NCBI RefSeq assembly: GCF_051014445.1
Contig: NC_135146.1
Coordinates: forward strand, 3,968,001 to 4,032,000
Length of the DNA stretch: 64,000 bases
Source of the DNA: Colletes latitarsis
Taxonomy: Eukaryota; Arthropoda; Insecta; Hymenoptera; Colletidae
Reading direction: 5' to 3'
Shown here: one piece after another, positions 9,758-21,250 of the stretch
Layout: each line of letters begins with the position of its first letter
Numbering within the stretch: the stretch's first letter is position 1
Made by a program: the position numbers and the translations under genes
The notes under the pieces: generated by a model
Seen by the model: only the letters and a program-made list of their open reading frames with translations
What the model was told of the DNA's origin: nothing
The model's database searches: none

Positions 9758-11242
9758 CTAAATTGTGTATTCTGGAGGCTGCTCCAAATAAATTTCTTCT
9801 TGAAGATCGCCATATAGAAAAGCGGTTTTCACGTCGAACTCCATTATTTCACAATCTTCTTTCGCAGCTATTGCAAGAAGAGTTCTAATGGACTCGTAGC
9901 GAACGACAGGTGCGAATGTGTCAAAATAATCGATTCCTTCTGGTTGTCGGAATCCTTTCGCTACGAGTCTCGCCTTGTATCTCTTCTGATTTCCAGCTGC
10001 ATCATTTTTGATTGAGAAAACCCATTTGCAACCGATTGCACGTTTTCCTTGCGGCAGTGCACATATGGTCCATGTGCGATTTTTTTCAAGCGCCAGCATC
10101 TCTTCGTCCATGGCTTTCTTCCATTTTCTGGAGTCGTCACTGGATATTGCCTCAGTGTAGGTCATAGGCACCGTATCAGCCAAAAAAGCAATAGGTACGT
10201 CGTATCGGTCAGGTGCTTGTAATGTTCTTCTATTGCGCAGTTGTCTTCCTTCCCGAGCATTTTCATTGGCGGCTACCTGCTCTATCTCTGGCAAAGCTGC
10301 GTTTTCTTCATTTCCATTGTTTTCCAGTTCTCGTGTTTCGGCGACATCTTCCACAACTGGAACTTGGTGTTCCGCTGCACCTTCAGGAGTAGGAATCGTC
10401 TCTCTTTCGTCTTCAATTCCGAACTTGATTATTGTATCGGTTTCGGCACGCGTTTCGGCACTCGGCAGGGCATTTTCGTTGAAGGTTACGTCTCTGCTTA
10501 TTGACATTTTCTTCAATTTATTATCCCAGAGTCTATAATTAGTAGACTCCCCATCGTAACCGACGAATATGACCTGTCTGCTTTTTGGGTCGAATTTTTG
10601 CCGTCTTTCCTTCGGCACGTTCAGGTAAGCTACGGATCCAAACACCTTTAAATGTTTTATATCAAGTTTGCGTTTAAACCACTTCTCGAACGGAGTAATC
10701 GTCTCCCCTGGCTCTAGGATGGTCCGATTCAGCAGGTAGCGCGCGGTGTTTACTGCTTTTGCCCATAATTTTTGATCCATGTTCTTTGCGTGAAACATAG
10801 AACGTGCACTTTCAATGAACATACGAATTTCGCGTTCAGCGCGACCATTCTGCTCATGAATGTATGGTGACGAGCATTCGTGGATTATACTTTTTTCCGC
10901 TAAAAAGGTCTGGAGCTGGCTGCAGGTGTACTCTGTCCCATTGTCCGAGCGCAGGACTTTGATTTTCGTTCCTGTCTGCGTCGATAGGAATGCCTCGAAC
11001 TCCTTAAATTTGCTGAATACTTTTGATTTATGGCTCATGAAGTATACCTTCCTATAGCTGGTACTCTCGTCCTTAAACAGTAAAAAGAACCGCGTGTTGC
11101 TCGGTGAGTTTATGTTTACAGGGCCACAGACATCGATATGAATTTTCTCCCCTGGCCCGTAATTGTCTTCAATCCCGATGCTTGGATGCGGCCTTCGGGA
11201 CTGCTTGCCCATAATGCATCCTTCACAAAAAAACTTTGTCAA
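9758..11242 (-). pseudogene. pol: Copia integrase and RT N-terminal part
   Basis: This open stretch of 494 codons starts with the two Cys of the integrase zinc-binding motif (FFCEGCIMGK). The integrase core follows with its DDE residues visible in HIDVCGPV, LRSDNGTEYT and EQNGRAERE, then a linker rich in Glu. RT starts with KWVFSIKNDAAG and YKARLVAKGF and continues through FDVKTAFLYGDL (motif A Asp). It ends at a premature stop before the YVDD motif. The frame overlaps the upstream gag frame by a few bases with no methionine at the join, so it is one polyprotein broken by a frameshift near 11240. Confidence 0.85.
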
Positions 11243-12588
11243 ATTGTCCTTTTCAATTCCATGGATGCCGAGTTGTTCACACGTGTGTTTTTTATGCGCT
11301 CATTTACGTGTCCCATTCGCTCATGCAAAAGTTTTAATTTTTCCTGGCCATCTGCTAATTTCAGCGCTTTACAGTCAATGGGCACTTTCTCTTTGAAACA
11401 CATTTTAAACAGTTTTCCGTGCGGTATTCCACGTGCGGCGACTTTTCCTTTACTATCGCGAACTTCACATTTGTTTTCAAACGAATGAAAAGAGTACCGT
11501 TTTTTGTTCACTGAGCCTATAGAAAACAAACTACACTTTAGTTCAGGTACATAGAGCACATCTTGTAATTCGCGTTTGTATAGCACACCCTCAAGCACTT
11601 CTTGGATTTTAATTGTTCCGATGCCAGCCGCTAAGATGATGCAATCATCCGCTACTTTAACCGCATGACCATTTGAATTCGGCTGCAATGCCGAAGAATA
11701 CTCTTTGCGGAAAGTCATATGCATTCCGGCACCCGAATCCGCAATCCACACGTCACTGTCACTTTCACTGGTGCATTTATATGTTGCAACAATGTCACAC
11801 ACCAACGCTGGCGCATTTCTCGCTGAACTGTCCGATGATTTTCCAGCTTGATTTTCTGGACATTCACGTGCCCAGTGGCCTTTTTCTTTGCAGACTCCAC
11901 ACCTCGTTCGTTTTTTCAGCTCCTCGATATCCTTCTTGGAGCGTTTCTTTTTCTTTGCGTCGTTCAGGGACGTCTTTTGAACACGAAGTGCGAGCGTCGA
12001 CACTTCATCCTCAGCAAAACGCCTGTCTTCCTTGATCAGTCTGCTGATCAAGTTCGTTTTCGTTTTTTCCGTAGCAGGAGTGCATTCCCACGTGTGACGA
12101 AAAATGGAGAACTTCGCGGGTAAACTGCGCAGCAGTTTTGCCATAACAGCTTTGTCCGACGGTTCCTCACTCGCATCCTGCAGGCGTCTGCAGATGCTCT
12201 CCAGGATCTCCAAATGATCTGCAATGGGCTCCTCTTCGTTAACGCGAAAATTATAAAACTGCTCCCAGGCAGTTTTTGCAGCGTCTTCACTTGCATCTCC
12301 GTACAGGTCCCACAGCTTGTTCCAAATTTCTTTTGCAGTGGGGCAGTTGTACAAATTGCGGCGACGATTTGGGGCGATTGTACTCAGTATAATCATTTTT
12401 ACCTGCGCGGATTTTTGACCGTGCACTTTGAGCTCCGTTGCCTTGTCTTCAGCAGGTTTTACTATTGTACCATCTACGAAACCAAGCAAACCTTTAGCTT
12501 CTAGCCCAATCACTACTCCAGATTTCCACATGGAGTAGTTAGTGCCGTCCAGTTTCACGATTTCCATTCCAACTTCTATGTCACACAT
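11239..12588 (-). pseudogene. gag: Copia gag and protease, open frame ending at a frameshift
   Basis: This frame of 449 codons starts with an ATG and a typical copia Gag N-terminus (IVKLDGTNYSMWKSGV). It has the Gag domain over about residues 5-190, a zinc knuckle CGVCKEKGHWAREC (CCHC), and an aspartic protease with the active site WIADSGAGMHM. The pre-integrase His motif LLHERMGH is near its end. The His pair lies in this frame and the Cys pair in the next, so the frameshift falls inside the integrase zinc finger. The gag part itself is intact and could still be translated if transcribed, but nothing shows that it is. Confidence 0.85.
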
Positions 12589-12683
12589 TGCGACGAAATC
12601 ACTTACACAATTGGTACCCAGTAAAAAAAACCTTTATTCACCTAGCCAGCGTGGCTTATCAACAAACAAATTCTTTCTAGCAA

Positions 12684-12711
12684 GCGCAGTGGAAGCGTGC
12701 TGGGCCCATAA
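12684..12711 (-). promoter_or_regulatory. Copia primer-binding site: complement of an initiator tRNA-Met half
   Basis: The plus strand carries 28 bases equal to the D-arm to anticodon-loop part of initiator tRNA-Met (GCGCAGTGGAAGC through GGGCCCATAA). It lies five bases from the 5' LTR. Drosophila copia is known to prime from a cleaved 5' half of this tRNA, so this site fits that mechanism. It is not a tRNA gene because the 3' half is missing. Confidence 0.82.
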
Positions 12712-12716
12712 ACTAG

Positions 12717-13006
12717 TAAGGATCTATCTTTGAAATAGATTTCCCCAATCACTTACAGCAGAAAGAAGAAAAATATTTTGTTAAAACGGTATAAGGTGTA
12801 AGACGCGGAGGCGACAAAATAAATGGAAGACTTTTCCCCACGGTCAGGGTTATTGCACAACTAACTTCAAACAAAGAAAAATCCCGGCTATGTATGCGTC
12901 GCCAAATGGTCGGCAGACCTATTGGTTTTATGACATGACCTGGGCCGACGTGGAACAGAAAAAAATCGCGAAGATACGGAAATACAAAATATATCTATTC
13001 TCAACA
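12717..13006 (-). repeat. Copia 5' LTR
   Basis: This is the second 290-bp copy of the LTR at 8496-8785, with clear divergence between the two (substitutions and small indels visible throughout), so the insertion is not recent. Confidence 0.85.
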
Positions 13007-15322
13007 GCTAGTAAGCAACGAGAAAGATAGAAAGCAAGCAGCAAGCTAGTAAGCAAGCTGTAAGCTAAACACCAAGCAGCAGGCTAGTAAGCGAGCAGGT
13101 AGCTAGTAAGGAAGCAATATGCTAGTGTGCAAGCAGTACGCTAGTAGGCAACCAGTAAACTAGTTAGCAAGCATCAAGCTAGTGTGAACGCAATTAGCTA
13201 GTAAGAGAGCATTGTGCTAGTAAGGATGCAGTACGCCAGTTAGCAAGTAGTAAGCTGGAAAGCAAGCCTTGAGCTAGTAAGCAAGCAGCAGCCTTGTCAC
13301 AGAGCAGTTAACTAGTATGGAAGCAGTATGCTAGTAAGCGAGCGGTATGCTAGACTGCAGGCAGCATGCTAGTAAGCAAGCAGTAAGCTAGTAAGCTAGC
13401 AGTAAGCTAGTAAGCAAGCAGTGAGCTAGTAAGCGAGCAAGGCGCTAGTAAGGAAGCAGTATGCTAGTAAGCAAGCAGTAAGCTAGCAAGCAAGCTGTAA
13501 GATGGTAAGGAAGCAGTTAGGTTGTAAGCAAGCAATAAGCTAGTAAGCAAGCAGTGAGCTAGTATGCGAGCAGGGAGCTAGTAAGGAAGCAGTATGCTAA
13601 TAAGCAAGCTATAAGCTAGTAAGCAAGCAGTAAGCTAGTAAGCAACATGTATGCTAGTGAGCAAGCAGCAGGCTAGTATCAAAGCAATTAGCTAGTAAGA
13701 GAGCAGTGTGCTAGTAAGGATGCAGTATGCTAGAAAGCAAGCAGTAAGCAAATAAGCAACAAGTAGGCTAGGAGGCAAGCAGCACGCTAGAAAGTAAGCA
13801 GTGAGCTGGTAAGCAAGTAGTGAGCTAGTAAGCACGGTGTAAGCAAGAAAGCAAGTTGCAATATTGCGAGCCAGCCTTAAGCTGGAGAGCATGCAGGAGG
13901 CTAGTAACCAAACTGTAGGCTAGAAAGAAAGCAGCAGGCTAGTAAGAAAGCAGATAGCTGGTAATCAAGCAATGAGCTAGTAAGCAAACTGTAAGCTAGA
14001 AAGCAAGCAGTAAGCTTGTAATCAAGCAGTGAGCTTGTAAGAGTGCTGTAAGCTAGTTAGAAAGCAGAGAGTTAGTCAGAAAGCAGTGAGCTAGTAAGCT
14101 AGCAGGAAGCTAGTAAGGAAGCAGTATGCTAGGAGGCAAGCAGTTAGCTAGCAAGGAAGCAGTGAGCTCGTAAGTATGCAGTGAGCTAGTAAGCGAGGTG
14201 GAAGGTAGTAAGGAAGCAGTTTGATAGTAAGGAAGCTGTAAGCTAGAGAGGGAGCAGCATGCTAGTAAGGAAGAAGTTCGCTTGCAAGAAGGAACTATGC
14301 TAGTAACCAAGCAGTAAGCTAGAAGGCAAGCAGCAAGCTAGTAAGCGAGCAGGAAGCTAGTAAGCAAGCAGTAAGCTAGTAAGCAGGCAGTAAGATTGTA
14401 AGCAAGCAGTAAGCCAGTAAGTAGGCAGTGAACTAGTAAGCAAGCAGGAAGCAAGTAAGGAAGCAGTATGTTAGTAAGCAAGCAGTATGCCAGTAAGCAT
14501 CAAGTAAGCCAGGAAGCAAGCAGCAGGCCAGTAAGTATGCAATTAGCTAGTAAGGAAGCATTGTGGAAGTAAGCAAGCAGTAAGCTAGAAAGTATGCAGC
14601 AAGCTAAAGCTGTATGGTAGTAAGCAAGCAGTAAGCGAGTAAGACAGCTGTAAACTAGTAAGCAAGCAGTAAGCTAGGAAGCAAGCAGCAGAGTAGTAAG
14701 AAAGCAGTAAGGTAGTAAGCAACCAGTAAGCTAGTAAGCACCCAGTAAACTAGTAAGCATGCAGCAGGCTAGTAAGCATGCAGTAAGCTAGGAAGCGTGC
14801 AGTAAGCGAGTAAGCTAGCAGTAGGCTTGTAAGTAAGCAGTAATCGAGTAAGCAGGCCGTGAGCCAGGGAGCGAGAAAGAAGGTAGTAAGGAAGCGGTAT
14901 GCTAGTAAGCAGTCAGTATGCTAGTAAGCAACAAGTAAGCTAGAAATCAAGCAGCAGGCTAGTGAGGAAGAAATTAGCCAGTAAGTATGCCGTGTGCTAG
15001 TAACTAAGCAGTAAGGTAGTGAGCAGGCAGCGGGCTAGTAAGAATGCAGTATGGTAGTAAGCAAGCAGTAAGCTGGTAAGATACCTGTTAGCTAGTAAGT
15101 ATGCAGTGAGCTAGTAAGCGAGGTGGAAGGTAGTAAGGAAGCTGTTTGATTGTAAGCAAGCTGTAAGCTTGTATAGAGCTAGTCAACTAGTATGCAAGCA
15201 GTAAGCTAGAACACAAGCAGCATCTTAGTAAGCGAGCGATAAGCGTGTAAGACAGCTGTAACTAGTAAGCAAGCAGTAAGCTTGTAAGCAAGCAGCAGAG
15301 TAGTAAGAAAGCAGTAAGGTAG
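13007..15322. repeat. 19-bp minisatellite block 3
   Basis: This is the 19-bp tandem repeat again, with the same unit and variation. No gene or mobile element is seen inside. Confidence 0.92.
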
Positions 15323-15644
15323 TGTTACGCCGGGGAGTATTACTCGTCGAACGCAGCATATTATAATACGTGAAATTTAACACAACAGAAATAGCACAAC
15401 GTAACACAACTGTAACGCAAACTAAGAACTTTATTGACAAGGATGCTTTTAATACGTCCGTTCGTCAGGAGATGTATCGTAGTTCGCTTCTTCAAATCGT
15501 TTCTGATTTCTCGGCAACCAGAAGGCACGGGGTCTCGCATCCGCTCGTTTTGTGTGGCAGCTTCACCTCATCGTGAAGCCTCTTCACACCATTGCGACGA
15601 TGTAATTTCGCGGTATTGCGCGGCATCTTCATACCGTCGCAACA
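15323..15644 (-). repeat. 3' LTR of gag-only element
   Basis: It runs from TGTTACGCCGGGG to CCGTCGCAACA on the plus strand and aligns along its length with 17758-18079. On the minus strand it contains an AATAAA polyadenylation-type signal. Confidence 0.82.
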
Positions 15645-16729
15645 CTGCCCACTTCCTTCAGAGCGGTCGTTCCGACCGCTGCAAATTTCGTTCGAACAGC
15701 CAACTTCACCCGTAGTCTCCTAACTTCCGTGTTGTCGCGAAGCCGCGTCGAACCTGTACACCTCTGTCTGTAAAATAGATAAACTTATAGGTCGAACATT
15801 TACCTGAGTGGCCTTTATCAGACAGTCAGCGCCTTGACATTCGTCCTTCGTCCCAAGGAAAACCACTCAAAAACCTGGAGCAAGGCGCCGGTGTAACCTT
15901 CGGAATACTTCGTCTGAACTCAGACTTCTTCGAGGATGAGGAAATCCCGACTGCTCCTTGCCCTTCCCCTTGACTCCTGCGGCTTGCGCGCTTCTTTCTT
16001 GAGGGCTTCCCGGATGCGGATTCCCCCCAGCCTCACGAGAGGACTTCCCATGGGATGTTCCCCAATCTCCAAGGAGAATTTCCTCGAAGATCGGTTGTGG
16101 AACATACCACAATTCCGCCGTACGACCGTCTGTGCCCCACTCCGCTATTAGAGTCGAGCATGACTGGGGGGCGACCCTCCGCGGGGAGAATCGCACTTCC
16201 CCGGCCGTTCTGACCTGTGGAAATGGAGAGTCCTCCGCGGCCGGTAAGAAAACTCGATCCTCACCTTCTGTGTTGAAACGTCCTCTTCTTGAGCGAAGAT
16301 GTCGGCCATCTTCCCCGATCCTCACCTCGCAATATCTTCGCAGGCGGCCTCTCGTGAATCGTACCGAGCTAGTCGATTCACATACACAACCCTTGGTTTG
16401 GACTTCTGGAAGCGGACTATACGGAAACCCAACTCATCCAGCCGATTCTTCACATCGCCTTCTTGTCGTCACCTTCAGCACAGACCTTGGCAGGGAACCC
16501 ATAACATATAGCGCTTTCCCTTCAGAAGGTGCTCCCATAAGCCCTATCCTTCCGAAAGATGCCCCGACGAGCGCTATCCCTCCAGAAGGTGCTCTGGCGA
16601 GCCCTATCCCTCCAAAGGGTGCTCCTCTTCCCTTCTTAAAATGTCCTTCCATCGCAGACAGCCAACCATGACGACGATTCATTTTCCAGATCATCTTGGC
16701 GATTCCTTCAACGCTGAACAATTCTCCTT
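15645..16729 (-). other. 3' internal part of gag-only element, unrecognised
   Basis: About 1.1 kb between gag and the 3' LTR. The minus strand has open stretches at 15867-16325 and 16434-16802 with no motif recognised. A 30-bp tandem repeat lies at 16519-16638. This part may be a remnant of pol or an unrelated non-coding tail; it is too decayed to decide. Confidence 0.5.
16519..16638. repeat. 30-bp tandem repeat, about four units
   Basis: Four imperfect units beginning CCTTCAGAAGGTGCTCCC and ending AAGCCCTATC repeat at 30-bp spacing. Since 30 is a multiple of 3, each unit corresponds to ten codons in every frame. Confidence 0.8.
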
Positions 16730-17740
16730 CTATGCCGCCTTCTTCTGGTTTTTTTTGGGGCAGTTCCGCTGCAAATGTCCCTTCTGCCCGCAGTTCCAGC
16801 ACTCCAAGACCGGCTTCTCAGCAGTCCTCTTCTCCAACTTTCCCTCGGGAAAACAAGTGACACCCTGAATACAGTCCTTAACAAGGCAAGGACCAGGGGC
16901 CACAGACTCGACGGCCTCAATCTCCAGAGCTCTGATCACAGCCGCCCTAAGAGTAGTGAAACCGCCCAGCCTCAGCGTCCTCCTCATTTCCTCATTGGTC
17001 AGGGCGGAGACGAACTGAGAGGCGGCCAGCTTATCCCTGACTTCCATCGGGCAATCACAAAAGGAAGCCTGCGCCAACCTCTCAATCTCCGAAGCCAAAT
17101 CAGAAATCGACTCCCCCTTCCGTTGAGTACAATTTTGGAACTTCACGTAATTTAGATTAGCAAAGTTCTTGGTTCCGAAACGGAACTCCAAAGCGGAAAC
17201 TAAGACACCAAAATCACAACGCGACTCCTCGGAAAGGGTAGTCAAACACCCCGAGCGGGCCCCTCCAGACATGCGACCAAGGCCAAAGCCTTCCTTGGTG
17301 CATCCCATCCATTCGCCTTCGCAATCGCCTCGAATTGCACCCGGTACTCCTCCCAACAAGCTCTCCCATCAAACGCTGGCGGTTTCAGGACGTACCCCAG
17401 AAATCCACCAGTCGCTTCCAACGAAGGAGCCGACTGCGAAGTGGAAGGCATCGCGAGTCCAGCAACAACAGGATTATCCCTAAACATTATAACAATACAT
17501 TATTAACACGACTGGACTCGCGATCCTCGCTACGGAACGCCGAGGCCGACAGGTTATCGATCACACTCTTACAATTCTCCGACAGCACCTGATAACGGTC
17601 TTCAATGGCCCTGGACACCTGGAATCGAAAGTTCTCTGCTGTTCCCGGAACTGCGCCGCGAGGCTCCTCTGCAAGTCCTCGAGCAACAGATCCAAGGAAG
17701 GAACGGCCTCTCCCTCCCCGGCGGTAGATCGGGTCGACAT
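16730..17740 (-). pseudogene. gag: Gypsy-like gag, frameshifted
   Basis: The minus strand encodes a Gag starting with ATG at 17740, right at the primer site. A predicted helical N-terminus (LLLEDLQRSLAAQFREQQ) lies in one frame. The capsid-like part with FDGRACWEEYRVQFEAIAKA is in a second frame, and LTTLSEESRCDFG onwards in a third. It ends with a zinc knuckle CWNCGQKGHLQRNC. Frameshifts lie near 17490-17570 and near 17245. The order and motifs fit a Ty3/gypsy-type Gag with one CCHC knuckle; the copy is broken. Confidence 0.78.
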
Positions 17741-17756
17741 CCCACTCTTGACACCA
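17739..17756 (-). promoter_or_regulatory. Primer-binding site, tRNA-Leu-like
   Basis: The minus strand reads TGGTGTCAAGAGTGGGAT one base inside the 5' LTR. This resembles the complement of a tRNA-Leu 3' end (TGGTGTCAGAAGTGGGAT) with two differences. It fixes the orientation of the element. Confidence 0.65.
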
Positions 17757-17757
17757 C

Positions 17758-18079
17758 TGCTGCGCCGGGGAGTATTACTCGTCGAACGCCGCATATTATA
17801 ATACGGAAAAATTAACACAACAAAAATAGCACAACATAACACAACTGTAACGCAAACTAAGAACTTTATTGACAAAGATGCTTTTAATACGTCCGTTCGT
17901 CACGAGATCTATCGTAGTTCTCTTCTTCAAATCGTTTCTGGTTTCTCGGCAATCAGAAGACACGGGATCTCGCATCCGCTCGTTTTGTGTGGCAGCTTCA
18001 CCACATAGCAAAGCCTCTTCACACCATTGCGACGATGCAGTTTCGCGGTATTGCGCGACATCCTCATACCGTCGCAGCA
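17758..18079 (-). repeat. 5' LTR of gag-only element
   Basis: This 322-bp LTR has the ends TGCTGCGCCGG and CGTCGCAGCA on the plus strand, paired with 15323-15644. Confidence 0.82.
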
Positions 18080-21000
18080 GTAGTAAGCAACAAGTAAGCT
18101 AGCAAGCACCTAGTAAGCTAGTAAGCATGCAGTATGCTGGTGAGAAAGAAGTTAGTTAGTAAGCTAGTAGTAAGCAAGCAAGCATGCAGTAAGCTAGTAT
18201 GCAAACGGTAAGCTAGAAACAATACGGTATGCCAGTACGCAAGCAGTTAGCTAGTAAGCAAGCAGGAAGCTAGTAAGCACCCAGTAAGCTAGTAAGCATG
18301 CAGTATGCTGGTGAGAAAGAAGTTAGTTAGTAAGCTAGTAGTAAGCAAGCAAGCATGCAGTAAGCTAGTATGCAAACGGTAAGCTAGAAATAATACGGTA
18401 TGCCAGTACGCAAGCAGTTAGCTAGTAAGCATGCAGGAAGCTAGTAAGCAACCAGCAAGCTAGTAAGCAAGCACCAGGCTAGGAAGAAAGCAATTAGCCA
18501 GTTAGCAAGCTGTAAGCTAGTAACCAAGCAGGAAGCTAGTGAGGAATCATTCGGCTAGTAAGGAAGCAGCAATTTAGGAAGCAAGCAGGGAAGTAGAAAT
18601 CAAGCAGCAAGATAGTAGGCAAGTAGATAGCTAGTAAGCATGCTGTGAGATAGTATGCGAGAAGGAGCTAGTAAGCAAGCAGTTAGCTAGTAAGGAAGCA
18701 GTATGCTGGTAGGAAAGCAGCTAGCCAGTAGGCAAGCAGTAAGCGAGTAAGCTGGCAGTAAGATAGTAAGCAAGCAGTGTGCTGGTAAGCAAGCAGCAGG
18801 CTAGTATGGATGCAGTTATCTAGTAAGGAATCAGTAAGTTTGTAGCAAAGCAGTAAGCTGGTAAGCAAGCAGCAGGCTTGTAAGCATGCAGTAAGCGAGC
18901 ATGCTAGCAGTAAGCTAGGAAGCAAGCAGTGGGCTAGTAAGAGAGGAAGAATCTTGTAAGGAAGCAGCATGATGATAAGCAAGCAGTAAGCTTGTAAGCA
19001 AACAGCAGGCTAGTCAGAAAGCTACTAGCTAGTAAGAAAGCTGTAGGCTAGGAAGGAAGTAGAGAGCTAGAAAGCAAGCACTAAGTTAGTATGGAAGCAG
19101 TGAACAAGTAAGCGTTCTGGGAGCTAGTAAGGAAACAGTAAGCTAGTCAGCAAGCAGTAAGCTACAAAGCAAGCATTACGCGAGCAAGCTAGCAGTAGGA
19201 TAGTAAGCAAGCAGTAAGCTAGTATGCAAGCAGTGCGCTAGGAAGCAAGCACGAAGCTGGTAAGAAAGCAGGTAGCTACTGAGCATGCAGTAAACAAGTA
19301 TTCAAGCAGTAAGGTAGAAAGCAAGGAGCAGGCTACTATGAAACCAGTTAGCTAGTGAGCAAGCAGATTGCTAGTAAGCAAGCAGTGAGCGAGTAAGCTA
19401 GCAGCAAGGTAGTAAGCAAGCAGTAAGCTTGCAAGCAAGCTGCGAGCTAGTAAGCAAGCAGTAAGCTAGTACGGACGCAGTGAGCTAATAAGCGTTCTGA
19501 GAGGAAGTAAGGAAACAGTAAGCTAGTCAGCACGCAGTAAGCTGGTAAGCAGCCGGTATGCTTGTAAGCAACCAGCAGGGTAGCAAGAAAGCAGGTAGCT
19601 AGTAAGCAAGAAGGAAGCTTGTATGCCAGCTGTAAGCTAGTAACCAAGCTGTAGGCTTGTAGTGAAGCAGTTAGCTAGTAAGCAAGAAGTAAGCTATTAG
19701 GTAACCAGTAAGCCAGTAAGCAAGCTGCCAGCTAACAAGAAAGCAATTAGATAGTATGAAAGCAGTGTGTTTGTAAGCATGCAGTAGGCTAGAAAGCAAG
19801 CAGCAAGCTAGTAAGCATGCAGTAAGCATGTGAGCAAGCAGCAGGCTAGTCCGAATGCAGTAAGAGAGTAATCTAGCTTTAAACTAGTGAGCAAGTAGTG
19901 TGGTAGTAAGCGAGGAGCAAACTAGTAGGGAAGGAGTATGCTAGTATGCAAGCGGTAAGCTTGTAAGCAAGTAGAAAGCTAGAAAGCAGGCAGTAAGCTT
20001 GCAAGCAAGTAGAAAGCTAGTAAGCAGGCAGTACGCTTGTAAGCATGCAGTAAGGTAGTAAGGAAGCAGGGAGCTAGTAAGCATTCAGGGAGCTATTAAG
20101 GATGCATTAAGCCAGTCAGCAAGCAGTAAGCTGTTATGAAAGCAGATAGCAAGTAAGCATGTAGTAAGCATGTATGCAAGCAGTAAGCTGGTAATCAAGC
20201 AGTGAGCTGGTAAGCGAGGAGGGAGCTAGAATGGAAGCATTATGCTAGTAAGCAAGCCGCAGGCTTGTACGCGAGCAAGGTCCTAGTAAGAGAGCAGAAT
20301 GCTAGTAAGCTAGCAGTAAGCTATTAAGGAACCAGTAAGCTAGTAAGCAAGCAATAAACTAGTATGCAACCAGTAAGCTTGTAAGCAAGTAGTAAGCTAG
20401 TAAGCAGGCAACAAGCTTGTAATCAACCAGTAAGCTAGTAAGCAAGCATTGAGCAAATAAGCGAGATGGAAGCTAGTAAGGAAGCAGTATGTTTGTAAGC
20501 AAGCAGTAAGCTAGAAAGCAAGCAGCAAGCTAGTAGGCAAGTAGTAAGCTAGTAAGCGAGCATGGACCTAGTAAGAGAGCAGAATGGTAGTAAACTTGCT
20601 GTAAGCTATTATGGAACCAGCAAGCTAGTAAGCAAGCAAGAGGCTAGTAAGGAAGCAGTATGCTAGAAAGCAAGCAGTAAGCTAGTAAGCAATCAGTGAG
20701 CTAGTAAGCAAGCAGTGAGCTAGAAAGCAACCAGGAAGTTTTTAAGCTCGAAGTATGCTGGTAAGGAAGCTGTGAGCTAGTAAGCAAGCAGTGACAGTGT
20801 AAGCGAGATTGGAGCTAGTAACGAAGCAGTATGCTAGTAATCAAGCAGTAAGCTAGCAGGCAAGCAGCAGGCTAGTAAGTATGCAGTAAGCGAGTTAGCA
20901 TGCAGCAAGTTAGTATGCATGCAGTGAGCTACTAAGCGAGCAGGAAGCTAGTGAAGAAGCAATAAGATAGAGAGCAAGCTGCAAGCTAGTAAGCTACAAG

Positions 21001-21250
21001 TAAGCTGGTAAGGAAGCAGTTAGCTAGTACGCAGGCAGTAAGCTAGTAAGCAAGCAGTGAGCGAGTAAGCGTGCAGGGAGCTAGTAAGCAAGCAGCAAGC
21101 TAGCAAGCAACAGGTAAGCTAGTAAGCAAGCAGTTGGCTAGTAAGCATGCAGGTGGCTAGTAAGTGAGCAATTAGCTAGTAACGAAGCAGTATACTAGTA
21201 AGCAAGCAGTAAGCTAGTAGGAATTCAGTTAGCTATTAAGAAAGTAGTAT
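18080..21250. repeat. 19-bp minisatellite block 4
   Basis: This is the 19-bp tandem repeat, with a local duplication: the segment starting at 18131 recurs at 18302, 171 bp (9 units) away. No gene is seen. Confidence 0.92.

Larger units (their letters stand above)
8496..13006 (-). mobile_element. Copia (Ty1/copia) LTR retrotransposon, decayed
   Basis: This element on the minus strand has two 290-bp LTRs (12717-13006 and 8496-8785), a tRNA-half primer-binding site, a polypurine tract and gag-pol sequence in the usual copia order: gag, protease, integrase, RT, RNase H. The 5-bp sequence GCTAG flanks it (8491-8495 and 13007-13011). Several frameshifts and an apparent deletion between RT and RNase H show that it is dead. 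The left 1.1 kb recurs at 48068-49204 as part of a larger duplication. Confidence 0.9.
15323..18079 (-). mobile_element. Gag-only LTR retrotransposon (gypsy-like, non-autonomous)
   Basis: Two 322-bp LTRs (15323-15644 and 17758-18079) flank about 2.1 kb of internal sequence, with the 4-bp duplication GTAG on both sides (15319-15322, 18080-18083). On the minus strand the order is 5' LTR, a tRNA-Leu-like primer site, a frameshifted gag with one zinc knuckle, then unrecognised sequence up to the 3' LTR. No protease, RT, RNase H or integrase motif was found. It either lost pol by deletion or is a gag-only element that used enzymes supplied in trans. Confidence 0.82.

Noticed and set aside
12684..12711. 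tRNA gene for initiator methionine
   Set aside because: Only the D-arm to anticodon-loop part is present, and it sits at the copia primer-binding position; there is no T arm or acceptor 3' strand.
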